64,000 nucleotides of DNA, taken from the NCBI RefSeq assembly GCF_031729055.1, contig NZ_JAVMIP010000005.1, positions 62,001 to 126,000 of the forward strand, read 5' to 3'. Numbering within the stretch: position 1 is the first letter of the stretch; every line of letters starts with the position of its first letter. Shown piece by piece: positions 47,372 to 56,708 of the stretch. Source of the stretch: Pseudocalidococcus azoricus BACA0444. Its GTDB lineage: Bacteria; Cyanobacteriota; Cyanobacteriia; Thermosynechococcales; Thermosynechococcaceae. A model generated the notes under the pieces. It worked only from the letters and a program-made list of their open reading frames with translations. It had not been told where the DNA came from and did not search any database. A program made the translations under genes and the position numbers.

Positions 47372-48454
47372 AACAAACACATTCACCGCCCGCTCTGTTT
47401 TCATGAAAATGGGCAGCATCGTGGCGGCATAGGTAACTTGATAGAGGCCCGTTGCTAAAGCCAAACTTGGAATAAATCCTAAGACTGCCAAAATCAGAGC
47501 TTCTTGCATTAATACGCCGAGTAAATAGTTATCGCCATAGCCCATTGCTTTTAAGGTGGCATACTCGGGTAAGTGGTCGGAAACATCAGAATAAAGAATT
47601 TGATAAACAATCACAATTCCGACAATAAAGCCCATGATTACCCCCAGGCCAAAGATGAAGCCAATCCCGGTTCCTTCTGCCCAATAGGTGCGCTCAATCT
47701 TGGCAAATTCTTCGATGGTTAAAACATTGATATTGCTCGGTAAATGCTGGCGTAACTCCTTTTGAACTTCTAATAAGTCTGCACCCGGTTGAAGATGAAT
47801 TAACCCGACTTCAATTTGCTCTGGATTGCGATTGAATAGGTGTAAAAATGTCGAATCACTGGCAATCACATTTCCATCGGCGGCAAAAGAGGCTCCCATC
47901 GTAAACAGGCCGGCGACTTGAATCCGTTTCGTGCCAATTTCGGTTTCTAAGGGCTTTCCCGATTGATAGAGTTGGGCGATATTGCCAAATTCGGGGCGGC
48001 CGGCCTGGTCATAGATCACCTGTCCCAAGGGTTTAATCTGGTCGAGGTTACTGTTGACATCGGGTAAATTAAACGGTGATTGGGCCGGATCAATGCCCCA
48101 GACTAAGATATTTCGACTGAGGCGAGTTTCGGGATTGCGCCATTGCCCCGTGGAAAAGTAGAGCGGACTGACTGACTTGACATCAGGAATGGCTAAGGCT
48201 TGGTAAAGATGCTCGCGGGCAAAACTTTGGACAGAAAAGAGGGTTTGTAGTTGCGGGTTAACCAGGACTAAATCGGCATTCAGGGCCATGTGGGGCTTGA
48301 CCGCGGCATCCATTAAGGCTCCTTCAAACCCCATTTGGATAAAAATCAACATATCGGCAAAGGCAATCCCGGCAAGGGCGACGAAAAAGCGACTTTTCTG
48401 CCGAGTCAGTTGCAACCAGGCCAGGGGAGTTTTTTTCCAGAATTTGCGAAACAT
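47291..48454 (-). CDS. devC: DevC-type ABC exporter permease
   Basis: 387 residues, FtsX/MacB-like fold: one N-terminal helix (SRFFVALAGIAFADMLIFIQMG), a large periplasmic domain, and three C-terminal helices (GIGFIFGLGVIMGFIVGIVIV; ALILAVLGFIPSLALATG; VNVFVLTVFMCFISG). VSDHLPEYATLKAMGYGDNYL before the penultimate helix is characteristic. Partner of DevA and DevB in tripartite export through TolC. It lies 11 bp downstream of the GNAT gene. Confidence 0.92.
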   Translation of the reverse strand: MFRKFWKKTPLAWLQLTRQKSRFFVALAGIAFADMLIFIQMGFEGALMDAAVKPHMALNADLVLVNPQLQTLFSVQSFAREHLYQALAIPDVKSVSPLYFSTGQWRNPETRLSRNILVWGIDPAQSPFNLPDVNSNLDQIKPLGQVIYDQAGRPEFGNIAQLYQSGKPLETEIGTKRIQVAGLFTMGASFAADGNVIASDSTFLHLFNRNPEQIEVGLIHLQPGADLLEVQKELRQHLPSNINVLTIEEFAKIERTYWAEGTGIGFIFGLGVIMGFIVGIVIVYQILYSDVSDHLPEYATLKAMGYGDNYLLGVLMQEALILAVLGFIPSLALATGLYQVTYAATMLPIFMKTERAVNVFVLTVFMCFISGVIAMRKLQAADPADIF

Positions 48455-48465
48455 CTACAGAAGCC

Positions 48466-49113
48466 TCAGAGGGGTTGGGGTTGGCGAATCATGGTCCAAA
48501 AGGGAATATCAGTCTGACCTAAACATTCCTGGCGTTGAATCCGAAAGCCGAGTTTTTCATAGAAATTGACCGCCGCCTGGGTTCCGGTTTCTAGATAACA
48601 AGCCCGCTCGGTTTGGTCGGCCTGGGTGAGGATCGGTTGCAGGAGTTGTCGGGCAATCCCTTGACCTTGAAATGCTGGGGCCACGCCCAAAATCATCAAA
48701 TACCAATGGGGATCGGGCAAATCTTGATGGCGATATTTCTCGAATTGCATCAAATGGTTTAACCGTTGCCAGCCTGGCCAACCCAGTAAAAACGGCATTT
48801 TGTAATACCCGGCCTGTAAAAACCGCCACCAATGAATGTTTGTTTCGCCGGGGGGAATCCAGGCCGCCACGCCTTTGATCTCATCGGGAGTCGTATAGGT
48901 TTGGCGATAGGGCAGGGCATAGTTGACGGTGGTGGCACAAAATTGACGAATTAAGGACTCTTGGCGTGATTCATTGGCCCCGGGGATGAGATATTGCAAA
49001 AATGGGTAGTCAGCAAAGGCCTGGGTGAGGGCATCAATGGCTTGAGGCAGATCGGTGCGGGTTAAATGGGCTGTGGTCGTGGCCTGGTTGAGATAGGGGT
49101 AAACGATGGTCAT
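48466..49113 (-). CDS. GNAT-family N-acetyltransferase
   Basis: About 215 residues from ATG 49113. The acetyl-CoA-binding motif is LGVAPAFQGQGIARQLLQPIL, and YLETGTQAAVNFYEKLGF is the GNAT C-terminal motif. Substrate unknown. Inserted between devB and devC in the exporter locus, which suggests that it modifies the exported compound or gives resistance to it. An upstream in-frame extension to 49254 has no family support and overlaps the small gene. Confidence 0.9.
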   Translation of the reverse strand: MTIVYPYLNQATTTAHLTRTDLPQAIDALTQAFADYPFLQYLIPGANESRQESLIRQFCATTVNYALPYRQTYTTPDEIKGVAAWIPPGETNIHWWRFLQAGYYKMPFLLGWPGWQRLNHLMQFEKYRHQDLPDPHWYLMILGVAPAFQGQGIARQLLQPILTQADQTERACYLETGTQAAVNFYEKLGFRIQRQECLGQTDIPFWTMIRQPQPL

Positions 49114-49138
49114 AATTTCTCCTAAAAGTTGAATAAAA

Positions 49139-49333
49139 TTACAAAAACCACCAGGGTAAATCATCCAAAAAGGCGTAAATTTCCAGATAATTGAGCAACC
49201 CCAATGCATAGAGCAGTCGAGCTTTTTCCTGATGGATGGCAGTTTGATCTTCAAGCCAGATGAGCTTACCGATTGCGGATACGAGGATGAACCAAGGCGA
49301 GAGATATTGCTTCAGGGCTTGATGCAGGGGCAT
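49139..49333 (-). CDS. Small hypothetical protein
   Basis: 64 residues, MPLHQALKQYLSPWF then a helix-rich, Trp/Leu-rich sequence with a possible amphipathic or membrane-associated character; ends DDLPWWFL. No family recognised. It is the first gene after the second CGAATGTTCG site and lies 25 bp before the GNAT gene, so it is probably translated as part of that operon. Confidence 0.5.
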   Translation of the reverse strand: MPLHQALKQYLSPWFILVSAIGKLIWLEDQTAIHQEKARLLYALGLLNYLEIYAFLDDLPWWFL

Positions 49334-49352
49334 GGTGTCATACCTGTTAAAT

Positions 49353-49362
49353 CGAATGTTCG
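49353..49362. promoter_or_regulatory. Candidate TetR operator, internal promoter of the dev locus
   Basis: CGAATGTTCG followed by TTA, one base different from the perfect palindrome at 51570-51579 (which has CGAACGTTCG, also followed by TTA). It lies 20 bp upstream of the small gene at 49333. Confidence 0.65.
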
Positions 49363-49374
49363 TTATGCTTCAGG

Positions 49375-49734
49375 TCAAAGCAAGGCGTTACGTTGGGTTG
49401 AATCAAGATGAGACTGACGGATTAACAAAAATAGGGGTAAACCCAGGGAAACACCGACCGTGACGCTGGCCACTAAAGGCAACCAAAGGGAGGAGAGATT
49501 TAATCGCCTGCCTTCAACTAAGATCAAAGCCCAGAGAGCAACAAGAGAGACTCCCACATCAAAGCCAAACATACTGGCGGCTGGGTTAGCGAAAACCTGT
49601 TGGAAAAATAGGACTACATCCAGGCCATAATCCTTAATAAAGCGTACAAGTTGGACAACTGGCAAAACAGTTCCGAGTAAACATAAGCAGAGATAGGTCA
49701 ATTGAAGTTTAGTCTGGGGCCAAGAGATCATCAT
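49375..49734 (-). CDS. DUF2834-like small membrane protein
   Basis: 119 residues with three predicted helices (about 12-32, 57-75, 85-105) and the LVALWALILVEGRRLNLSS loop that I associate with DUF2834. The function of the family is unknown. It starts 5 bp after the devB stop, so it is translationally linked to devB. Confidence 0.75.
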   Translation of the reverse strand: MMISWPQTKLQLTYLCLCLLGTVLPVVQLVRFIKDYGLDVVLFFQQVFANPAASMFGFDVGVSLVALWALILVEGRRLNLSSLWLPLVASVTVGVSLGLPLFLLIRQSHLDSTQRNALL

Positions 49735-49738
49735 TACC

Positions 49739-50950
49739 TCACCTCGATTGAATTAGTTGGGAAACTGGTTCTGAAACTTGAATCGCGGTCTGGACTTGGA
49801 GATTACTGAAACGAGCGGCGATGGGACTAGATTCGGGAGAGAGTTGGATTTTGACTTCCACAACCCGCCGATCTAGGTTTTCCCCCGGTTGATTGCTGAA
49901 AATGGCCTGCCGTTCCACCTGTTGCCCAATTTCAACTACCGTACCCGTGAGTTGATCCGCAAAGGCTTGGCCGGTAATCGTGGCCGTTTGTCCAGGCCGG
50001 ACGCGAGCAATATCCGTTTGATAGACTTCGGCCACGACCATCATTTGTTGGGTGGTGCCTAAACTGACGATGCCATCATCCCCCAAGGATTCCCCCGGCC
50101 GGACATGGACTTTTAAGACGGTGCCATTGATCGGGGAGCGAATATAGGCCTGTTCCAATTGGGTTTGCAGTTGGCGTTGATTGGCAATGGCGCGTTCGAC
50201 TTCGGCCTGGGCGACTTGAATATCCACCGGCCGCACTTCCGCAATCTGGTTTAAGGTGGCGTTGGCTTCCCGTTGTTGGGCCGCCAGGGTATTCATGGAA
50301 CGACTGAGGGCGGCTTGGGCTTCCTTGAGTTGGGCCTGGGCCATTTCTAAATCCAAACGCTTCGCATCTAATTGGGAGGTGGAAATGGCTCCCTCTTGGT
50401 AGATGGCATAAAAGCGTTCATATTCTGACTGAGCAATCCGAACTTGGGACTGCCAGCGGGCAATGGTGGCTTTTTGGGTAGCAATGGTTCCCTCCAGATC
50501 GGCATTGACGCGAGTGATCGTGGCTTGCTGGGCTTGAATTGCCCCGGATTTGGCTCCGGCTTTAACTTGGGCAAGGCGGGCCTGGGCCACTTTAACGTCC
50601 TGCTGGGCCTGGTTGAGCGCGGCCTGGAGTCGCTGGGCAGAATCTAGCACTGCAATCACTTGCCCGGTTTTGACCTGATCTCCCCGTTTGACCCGTAATT
50701 CCGCCACTCGATCCCCATCCAAGGCCAAGGGAGCGGCAACTTGTATCACTTCTGAGAGAGGTTCTAGGCGGCCAAGGGCAGTAACTTGGGGGGGTGGGCT
50801 GGGGGTTAGGGGGATTTCACTCTCGCGCTTGGCCTGGGAAAATTGAGCAACTTGGTTCATGCCATAGGCAATAATTCCGCCAGTCACAACTAAAAGACTG
50901 CCCACTAAAAGGGGGACTTTCCAACCCTTAGGCTTCCATTTAACCAACAT
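49739..50950 (-). CDS. devB: DevB-type membrane fusion protein (HlyD family)
   Basis: About 403 residues. N-terminal anchor helix (VPLLVGSLLVVTGGIIAYGMNQ), lipoyl-type half motif LRVKRGDQVKTGQVIAVLDSA, long coiled coil (about residues 110-260), second lipoyl half ending INGTVLKVHVRPGES, and a beta-barrel (TATITGQAFADQLTGTVVEIG). Periplasmic adaptor linking DevAC to TolC. ATG 50950 overlaps the tetR stop; GTG 50953 is also possible. At least seven GGCCTGG/CCAGGCC heptamers occur within this gene. Confidence 0.93.
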   Translation of the reverse strand: MLVKWKPKGWKVPLLVGSLLVVTGGIIAYGMNQVAQFSQAKRESEIPLTPSPPPQVTALGRLEPLSEVIQVAAPLALDGDRVAELRVKRGDQVKTGQVIAVLDSAQRLQAALNQAQQDVKVAQARLAQVKAGAKSGAIQAQQATITRVNADLEGTIATQKATIARWQSQVRIAQSEYERFYAIYQEGAISTSQLDAKRLDLEMAQAQLKEAQAALSRSMNTLAAQQREANATLNQIAEVRPVDIQVAQAEVERAIANQRQLQTQLEQAYIRSPINGTVLKVHVRPGESLGDDGIVSLGTTQQMMVVAEVYQTDIARVRPGQTATITGQAFADQLTGTVVEIGQQVERQAIFSNQPGENLDRRVVEVKIQLSPESSPIAARFSNLQVQTAIQVSEPVSQLIQSR

Positions 50951-51536
50951 CACCCTGACTCCTTACCTGCTGGTGGTCGAGATAGGTCGTAATCACATGG
51001 CGCATTAAGGCTAATTGTTCGGTCATCGAAACGGCTTCTCCCTCAAACATTCGGTGCATTAAAAGGCCATCCACAAAACACATCAGTAAGCGAATCAGCC
51101 GCCGATCCTCCAGTTTGAGCACATCCACCAAGGCCTGTTCCACATGGTCTGAAACTTGCTTTAAGGCGGCATTTTGTTGGACTTTATCGGCCCCCTGCTG
51201 CTGATAAAACTCAATTGAAATTAACGTTTGTTGCCGACAGCGGGCCTCGTTGCGCTCCAGAAATCCAAAAGCAGCCTCAAGACGTTCGCCAAAGGTGGGG
51301 AGTTTTTCAAGTTCAGCGGCAAAGCTGTAAATGTCCTGCTCAACCATGTCTGCTACCAGTTGCTCGAATAAATCCTCCTTACTAGAAAAATAGTGATAGA
51401 GCGTACCCGTGGAAACCCCCAAGGCCTGGGCAATTTGGCGCATGGTCAAGGCGGCGTACCCCTGCTCGGCAAATAAGTCAAAGCATTGATTCAACAACTC
51501 ACGGCGGTATTGGTCATGGTCAACAATCTTGGGCAT
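50940..51536 (-). CDS. TetR-family transcriptional regulator
   Basis: 198 residues: N-terminal HTH (ELLNQCFDLFAEQGYAALTM, QIAQALGVSTGTLYHYFSSKEDLFEQL) followed by a ligand-binding helical domain. First gene of the tetR-devB-DUF2834 operon, overlapping devB by 11 bp. A perfect palindrome in its promoter and a near-copy before the second operon suggest it regulates both halves. Confidence 0.92.
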   Translation of the reverse strand: MPKIVDHDQYRRELLNQCFDLFAEQGYAALTMRQIAQALGVSTGTLYHYFSSKEDLFEQLVADMVEQDIYSFAAELEKLPTFGERLEAAFGFLERNEARCRQQTLISIEFYQQQGADKVQQNAALKQVSDHVEQALVDVLKLEDRRLIRLLMCFVDGLLMHRMFEGEAVSMTEQLALMRHVITTYLDHQQVRSQGDVG

Positions 51537-51569
51537 TGGGGTAATTCTAGGAACAGTTTTTTATTATCT

Positions 51570-51579
51570 CGAACGTTCG
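51570..51579. promoter_or_regulatory. Candidate TetR autoregulatory operator
   Basis: CGAACGTTCG, a perfect 10-bp palindrome 34 bp upstream of the tetR start, followed by TTA. See the near-identical site at 49353-49362. Confidence 0.7.
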
Positions 51580-51776
51580 TTATTTAACAAAATTTAAGCA
51601 TTGTGTAAAAATCTTGTCAAGAGCCAGAAAATGTGATTTTTTTATAGCGTTCAACACATTTTATTTAACCAATGGAACCCTTTAATACCTTGCTGATCAG
51701 GCTTTTTGGGCTTGCCTATTTTTATTTCTTAATCGGCAATACTAGCCGGCTCAAAATAATCACCTAAGATCCAGTC

Positions 51777-52643
51777 TTATAATGTGCCGCGAAATAACCC
51801 TTGGGGGCGGACAAGCAGGACTAACATCATTAAAACTAGAGCTACGGCTAACTTATACTCAGTCGGGATAAACAATGTACTCAATTCCTGAGCAACCCCA
51901 ATAATTAAGGCCCCCGCAATTGCGCCATAGGGGTTGCCAATGCCACCGAGAATCACGGCTGCAAACATCGGCAAGATTAAAAACCAGCCCATATTGGGAC
52001 GAATTGCCGTAATCAGGCCATAGAGACCCCCACTGACCCCTGTTAGCACCCCCGTAATCCCCCAAGTCCAGAGGACAACTCGCTCCACATCAATTCCGGT
52101 CACCCGAGCTAGATCTAGATCATCCGCCACAGCCCGCATTGCCTTGCCAACTTTGGTGCGTTGCAATAATAGGTGAATGCCAATAATTGCTAAGACTGCC
52201 AGGCCCATGACAATTAGGTTGTAATAGACAACTTTAATGCCACCGAGATCAATGGCTGGGACAATCGGCAGTCGGAGGGATTTATTTTCCCCACCCCAAA
52301 TCAGAATCACCCCATTGCGAATAAACAGAGACAGGCCGATGGAAATAATTACCAGGGTTGTGGATGTAGCCCGTCGGGTTCGCATCGGGGCCCAAATTAG
52401 TTTTTCGCAGATCACCATCCCTAAAGCTGTTAAAGCTGCCCCAATCCCAATGGCTGGCCAAATGGATAATCCGGCTCCGTTAGCGACCAAAATGAAATAA
52501 GCTCCCAAGGTCATAAAGTCACCGTGGGCAAAGTTCGGTAGGCGTAAAATTCCAAAGGTCAAGCTAAGACCAATGGCCGCTAAAGCAATAATCGAACCCA
52601 GGGCCAGGCCATTAACGAACAGTTGTGCAATCGTTTGTGTCAT
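51777..52643 (-). CDS. Branched-chain/neutral amino acid ABC transporter permease (LivH/NatD type)
   Basis: About 288 residues from ATG 52643 (MTQTIAQLFVNGLALGSIIALAAIGLSLTFG), with eight or so helices and the LPNFAHGDFMTLGAY loop and GGIGNPYGAIAGALIIG coupling region of LivH. The other subunits (LivM, LivG/F, LivK) are not adjacent, as in several cyanobacteria whose Nat genes are dispersed. The frame is open up to 52769 but overlaps the next gene. Confidence 0.9.
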   Translation of the reverse strand: MTQTIAQLFVNGLALGSIIALAAIGLSLTFGILRLPNFAHGDFMTLGAYFILVANGAGLSIWPAIGIGAALTALGMVICEKLIWAPMRTRRATSTTLVIISIGLSLFIRNGVILIWGGENKSLRLPIVPAIDLGGIKVVYYNLIVMGLAVLAIIGIHLLLQRTKVGKAMRAVADDLDLARVTGIDVERVVLWTWGITGVLTGVSGGLYGLITAIRPNMGWFLILPMFAAVILGGIGNPYGAIAGALIIGVAQELSTLFIPTEYKLAVALVLMMLVLLVRPQGLFRGTL

Positions 52644-52734
52644 GTATTTATAGAAGGATTGGGAAGCGAGAAGTGAGTTAACGTCTTTTGTGCGGCGATC
52701 TACTATGTTCTCGTTCCTCTTTTCTCCCGTTAGT

Positions 52735-53394
52735 TTAGCAGTAGGGGGTGATATCCTCTTGACACTCATCCGCCAGATAACTCAAGGCCCGAAACCGCAG
52801 CCCCACTAATTGGTCATAGAGAGGATTAAGTTTGCACAGGGGTGGGATATGGACAATTTTGCGACCAAAGAGTTTTATATCTCGTTCAAAAGGACATTGG
52901 GGCGGAATCAGCCGACAGAGGAATTTGGCCACTTTCGGATCATGAACTTGCATCCCATCTAGCCAATGCCGCATCGGATCTAGGGGGTGAATGCCATCTT
53001 GGGAAATAAGGTCTTCGTGCTGACCATCAAGAGTAAGGCGGAGATTTTCGAGGGCCGGGATTTTTAAGCCGAGGGCCTGGCAGTAGGTTTGAACCACATC
53101 ATCCTCGGCCTGGGAATACACGCCATTGGCTAACCCAACCATGACGGCGGTACGCAAAAAATTTTCCGCCAGACTACCATCGGCTCCTAAGGCGGTTTTC
53201 AGTTCTGTGGGAGTCAAGGGTTGAACGTGATCTAAATCCAGGCCGGGGGTAATTTGCTCCTGCATCAGATTGGCAATCAGGTCTTTTTCTTCCGGGTCAA
53301 AATGCCCATCGGCCCAGGCCACGCTGAGGAGCCCCCGTAACCATATCCCAACTTGCTCCGGCGAAAGCTGACTGGGTGTAACCGTTTCTGGCAT
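52735..53394 (-). CDS. TerB-like/Mo-dependent nitrogenase C-terminal-domain protein
   Basis: 219 residues. N-terminal half TerB-like (LLSVAWADGHFDPEEKDLI; VGLANGVYSQAEDDVV). C-terminal half matches the domain named Mo-dependent nitrogenase C-terminus: CRLIPPQCPFERDIKLFG, HIPPLCKLNPLYDQLVGLR and YLADEC. Despite the name, the domain is widespread in cyanobacteria that do not fix nitrogen and its function is unknown. No nif genes are in the window. Confidence 0.85.
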   Translation of the reverse strand: MPETVTPSQLSPEQVGIWLRGLLSVAWADGHFDPEEKDLIANLMQEQITPGLDLDHVQPLTPTELKTALGADGSLAENFLRTAVMVGLANGVYSQAEDDVVQTYCQALGLKIPALENLRLTLDGQHEDLISQDGIHPLDPMRHWLDGMQVHDPKVAKFLCRLIPPQCPFERDIKLFGRKIVHIPPLCKLNPLYDQLVGLRFRALSYLADECQEDITPYC

Positions 53395-53631
53395 ACCAAC
53401 CTCAATAAACAGGACAAAAAAGAAAATCTATAGGATCACCCTGATCAAGCCAGACAGCAATAAATCGGGAAACCTCGGTTAGGCTGCTTTTCCCTTCACA
53501 CAGTGGGTATAACCCTATAAGCTGAAAATTTTGAATAAACTTGCTTAAATCAGGAATCTAGGTCAATTTTACCCCAGGCCCCTGAGGGAGAATTACACCC
53601 CTGCGGGAAAACATGATCACATCGGCTAAGC

Positions 53632-54087
53632 TTATTTTGCTCGATTGCATAATAATGCCCAGGTCAGCCGCTCCACAACCCCGGTGATATCTAACTTATG
53701 TTTGCGCTGAAACTCGGCCACCGCTTCCTTGGTCTTTGCATCAAAAATCCCCTGGCGTTCGACCCGATAGCCGTTCACCTGGAGTAAGGTTTGTAATTGA
53801 TAGACATCCCGGCCGGTTAAGCCTTGGCGTAGGATCCGCTCTCCCAGGGGGACTTTATCCTTGAGGGAAAACCACGTTTCTGGCCCCGCCACGCCATCAA
53901 TCCGTAGGCCAAATTTCCGCTGATAACGCTTTAGTGCTTCTTCGGTGCGACTGCCAAAATCCCCATCCACCTTGAGGGTAAACCCGTGGGCCTTGAGTAA
54001 TTCCTGTAACTCCACCACATCCGGCCCAACTGACCAGGGATAGAGCGTTGGCCCTGTTAAGGCATAGGGTGAGATTGAGCCAGTCAT
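53632..54087 (-). CDS. Peptidoglycan-binding-domain protein (two PG_binding_1 repeats)
   Basis: 151 residues. Two tandem repeats: VVELQELLKAHGF...DGDFGSRTEEALKRYQ, and VYQLQTLLQVNGY...GIFDAKTKEAVAEFQRKHKLDITGVV. No catalytic domain and no clear signal peptide. Possibly a cell-wall adaptor. The 237 bp upstream of 53632 on the map hold nothing I recognise. Confidence 0.88.
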   Translation of the reverse strand: MTGSISPYALTGPTLYPWSVGPDVVELQELLKAHGFTLKVDGDFGSRTEEALKRYQRKFGLRIDGVAGPETWFSLKDKVPLGERILRQGLTGRDVYQLQTLLQVNGYRVERQGIFDAKTKEAVAEFQRKHKLDITGVVERLTWALLCNRAK

Positions 54088-54250
54088 AGATCGTCAGAAA
54101 GGGGCAGCGATAAAAGGCAACAGGCAGCAAGGAACTCTTCCCAAAGCATAGGCACTTTTAGCAAAATTTAGCCCAGGCCCAGGAATTTTAGCCCAGCGGT
54201 TATAATTAGTAGCTTAGGATACTTAATCTTCACCCCACAGCAATAACGCC

Positions 54251-55657
54251 ATGAGTCGCGGCACACTTTTCGACAAGGTTTGGGATTTACATACCGTTAG
54301 CACCCTTCCCTCTGGGCAAACTCAGCTTTTTATTGGCTTGCATTTAATCCACGAAGTCACCAGTCCCCAGGCCTTTGCCATGATTCGGGAGCGGAAGTTA
54401 CCAGTCCTATTCCCCAACCGCACAGTCGCCACTGTGGATCACATTGTCCCCACCGATAACCAGGCCCGCCCCCTAGCCGACTCCTTAGCCGAAGAAATGC
54501 TCCAGGCCCTTGAGAAAAACTGCCAGGATTACAATATTCGTTTCTATGGCATTGGTTCGGGGAATCAAGGGATTGTCCATGTCATTGCCCCAGAGCAAGG
54601 CTTAACTCAACCGGGGATGACCATTGCTTGCGGGGATAGCCATACTTCTACCCACGGGGCGTTTGGGGCGATTGCCTTTGGAATTGGGACGAGTCAAGTT
54701 CGTGATGTTCTTGCTTCGCAAACCCTAGCCTTGGCCAAGCTCAAAGTCCGCAAGATTGAGGTCAATGGCAGTCTTCGTCCGGGTGTCTATGCCAAGGATG
54801 TAATTTTGCACATTATCCGTAAGCTTGGAGTCAAGGGTGGGGTGGGCTATGCCTACGAATTTGCGGGTTCAACCTTTGCCCAGATGACAATGGAAGAGCG
54901 GATGACGGTGTGCAATATGGCCATTGAAGGCGGGGCCCGCTGTGGTTACGTTAATCCCGATCAAGTCACATTTGATTATCTTCAGGGTCGAGATCAGGCG
55001 CCAAAAGGTGAGGCCTGGGAGCAAGCCGTGGCCTGGTGGCAGAGTTTAGCAAGTGACCCCGATGCGGTCTATGACGATGGGGTGGTCTTTGATGCGGCTG
55101 AGATTCCACCGACTGTCACCTGGGGCATTACTCCCGGCCAAGGAATTGGGGTCAATGAGCCGATCCCGGAGCCTAAGTATTTACCCGATTCGGAAAAAGC
55201 CCTCGCTCAAGAAGCCTATACCTATATGCAACTAGAACCCGGTCAACCGATCCAAGGGACAAAAGTTGATGTTTGCTTTATTGGCAGTTGCACCAATGGG
55301 CGGATTAGTGATCTTCGGGAAGCAGCCAAAATTGCCCAAGGCCGTCAGGTTGCCCCAGGGATTAAAGCCTTTGTCGTCCCAGGTTCAGAGCGGGTGAAGG
55401 AAGCGGCCGAGGCAGAGGGCCTGGATCAAATTTTTACCGCCGCTGGATTTGAATGGCGCGAACCTGGCTGTTCCATGTGTTTAGCCATGAATCCCGATAA
55501 ACTCCAAGGCAGTCAAATCAGTGCTTCCTCTTCTAACCGTAATTTCAAGGGTCGGCAGGGATCGGCTTCAGGACGGACATTATTGATGAGTCCAGCGATG
55601 GTCGTGGCCGCGGCGGTGACGGGGCAGGTGACAGATGTGCGGGAATTGTTGAATTAA
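54251..55657 (+). CDS. leuC: 3-isopropylmalate dehydratase large subunit
   Basis: Aconitase-family enzyme of leucine synthesis; 468 residues. Cluster cysteines in [13 protein letters not shown] and [32 protein letters not shown] and [11 protein letters not shown] are typical. leuD is not adjacent. TATAAT at 54201-54206 is a likely -10 box. Monocistronic. Confidence 0.97.
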   Translation: MSRGTLFDKVWDLHTVSTLPSGQTQLFIGLHLIHEVTSPQAFAMIRERKLPVLFPNRTVATVDHIVPTDNQARPLADSLAEEMLQALEKNCQDYNIRFYGIGSGNQGIVHVIAPEQGLTQPGMTIACGDSHTSTHGAFGAIAFGIGTSQVRDVLASQTLALAKLKVRKIEVNGSLRPGVYAKDVILHIIRKLGVKGGVGYAYEFAGSTFAQMTMEERMTVCNMAIEGGARCGYVNPDQVTFDYLQGRDQAPKGEAWEQAVAWWQSLASDPDAVYDDGVVFDAAEIPPTVTWGITPGQGIGVNEPIPEPKYLPDSEKALAQEAYTYMQLEPGQPIQGTKVDVCFIGSCTNGRISDLREAAKIAQGRQVAPGIKAFVVPGSERVKEAAEAEGLDQIFTAAGFEWREPGCSMCLAMNPDKLQGSQISASSSNRNFKGRQGSASGRTLLMSPAMVVAAAVTGQVTDVRELLN

Positions 55658-55667
55658 GGATTGAAGC

Positions 55668-56354
55668 TTAAGGATTGAAGCGGCCCTTGAGAATCTGTTC
55701 AGCCAGGGCGAGATCGGCCGGAGTTGTGATCTTCAGGTTGGTTTCCTCGCCCATGACGATCTGAACAGGTAAATCAAATTTTTCAAAGAGGGCGGCATCA
55801 TCCGTAACCTCCAGGCCCAGGTCTCGTCCTTTTTGATGGCAGTCTTTTAATTCCTGAACCCAGAACCCCTGAGGCGTTTGGGCGGCCCAGAGAAAGTCCC
55901 GATTGGGGGTTGCGGTGACAATGTTTGTCGAGTTAACAATCTTAATGGTGTCTTTAACCGGAATTGCCGCCACAAATCCAGAGCAGTTCTCAAGGGCCTG
56001 GGCGCAACGCTGGAATAAATCAGGTGTGGCCAAGCATCTAGCTCCATCGTGGATCAGAACCTGAGTCGCATCATCCGGGAGAGCTTGTAGGCCATTATAA
56101 ACTGACTCTTGGCGGGTCTTTCCCCCCGGAATGAGAACAGTCGGGTACGGGAAATCAAATTCCGCCAGTAGCACCTGCCAGTCCGGAAAATCTCCAGGTT
56201 GGCCAATGATTCCTAACCAGGAAATAGCAGGTGTCGCTCTAATTGCTGTCAATGTCCAGGCCAAGAGCGGCCGACCCAGCACCTCCAGTAGGAGCTTATT
56301 CCGGTGACTGCCCATGCGTTTACCCAGGCCGGCTGCCGGAATTAATAAATGCAT
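55668..56354 (-). CDS. ispD: 2-C-methyl-D-erythritol 4-phosphate cytidylyltransferase
   Basis: MEP-pathway enzyme that makes CDP-ME for isoprenoids. 228 residues. LLIPAAGLGKRMG with the CTP-binding Lys/Arg, GGKTRQESVYNGL, IHDGARCL, VKDTIK and TDDAALFE are present. Convergent with leuC, 10 bp between stops. Confidence 0.95.
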   Translation of the reverse strand: MHLLIPAAGLGKRMGSHRNKLLLEVLGRPLLAWTLTAIRATPAISWLGIIGQPGDFPDWQVLLAEFDFPYPTVLIPGGKTRQESVYNGLQALPDDATQVLIHDGARCLATPDLFQRCAQALENCSGFVAAIPVKDTIKIVNSTNIVTATPNRDFLWAAQTPQGFWVQELKDCHQKGRDLGLEVTDDAALFEKFDLPVQIVMGEETNLKITTPADLALAEQILKGRFNP

Positions 56355-56481
56355 AGTTAAGGTTCAAGTTCGAGGTCTGGAAACCAATTATCCTCCAAAA
56401 CCTACCCCAAACCGATAAGAATTTTCTAGGAAGATTTAATCAATCCCAATGGGTCGCCGGAACGCCTAAAATTTCTCAAGT

Positions 56482-56652
56482 CTAAGAACGGCGGCCGGGT
56501 GTACCTTGATCTTCTGGAGGTGGAGAATCGGCCATCAGGGTCGAAGTTGTCCGGTTGATCTGTTCAAGGGAAGACATTGAGGTGGCGCGGCCAAATCCCC
56601 AGGCCAGGCTGAGGCAAACGAGACTGACAACAATCGCAATTACATAGGGCAT
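56482..56652 (-). CDS. Small single-helix membrane protein
   Basis: 56 residues from ATG 56652: MPYVIAIVVSLVCLSLAWGFGRA then a polar Ser/Thr/Pro-rich tail. Unknown function. The open frame extends to 56736 into the end of the WD40 gene, but the hydrophobic segment begins at 56652. It lies 56 bp downstream of that gene on the same strand. Confidence 0.5.
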   Translation of the reverse strand: MPYVIAIVVSLVCLSLAWGFGRATSMSSLEQINRTTSTLMADSPPPEDQGTPGRRS

Positions 56653-56708
56653 GGTAGAGACCTCTGAAGAAGGGTTAACTGGGGAGAAGGTAGGGGAAAA
56701 CATCATTT

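Noticed and set aside
51648..51660. TATAGCGTT near the tetR promoter, similar to the MITE end
   Set aside because: Only nine bases match and no partner inverted repeat is found nearby.
54209..54222. GTA-N8-TAC match (NtcA-type site) just before leuC
   Set aside because: The pattern is expected about 16 times by chance in a window of this size. It lies downstream of the likely -10 box and has no A/T-rich context supporting NtcA activation.
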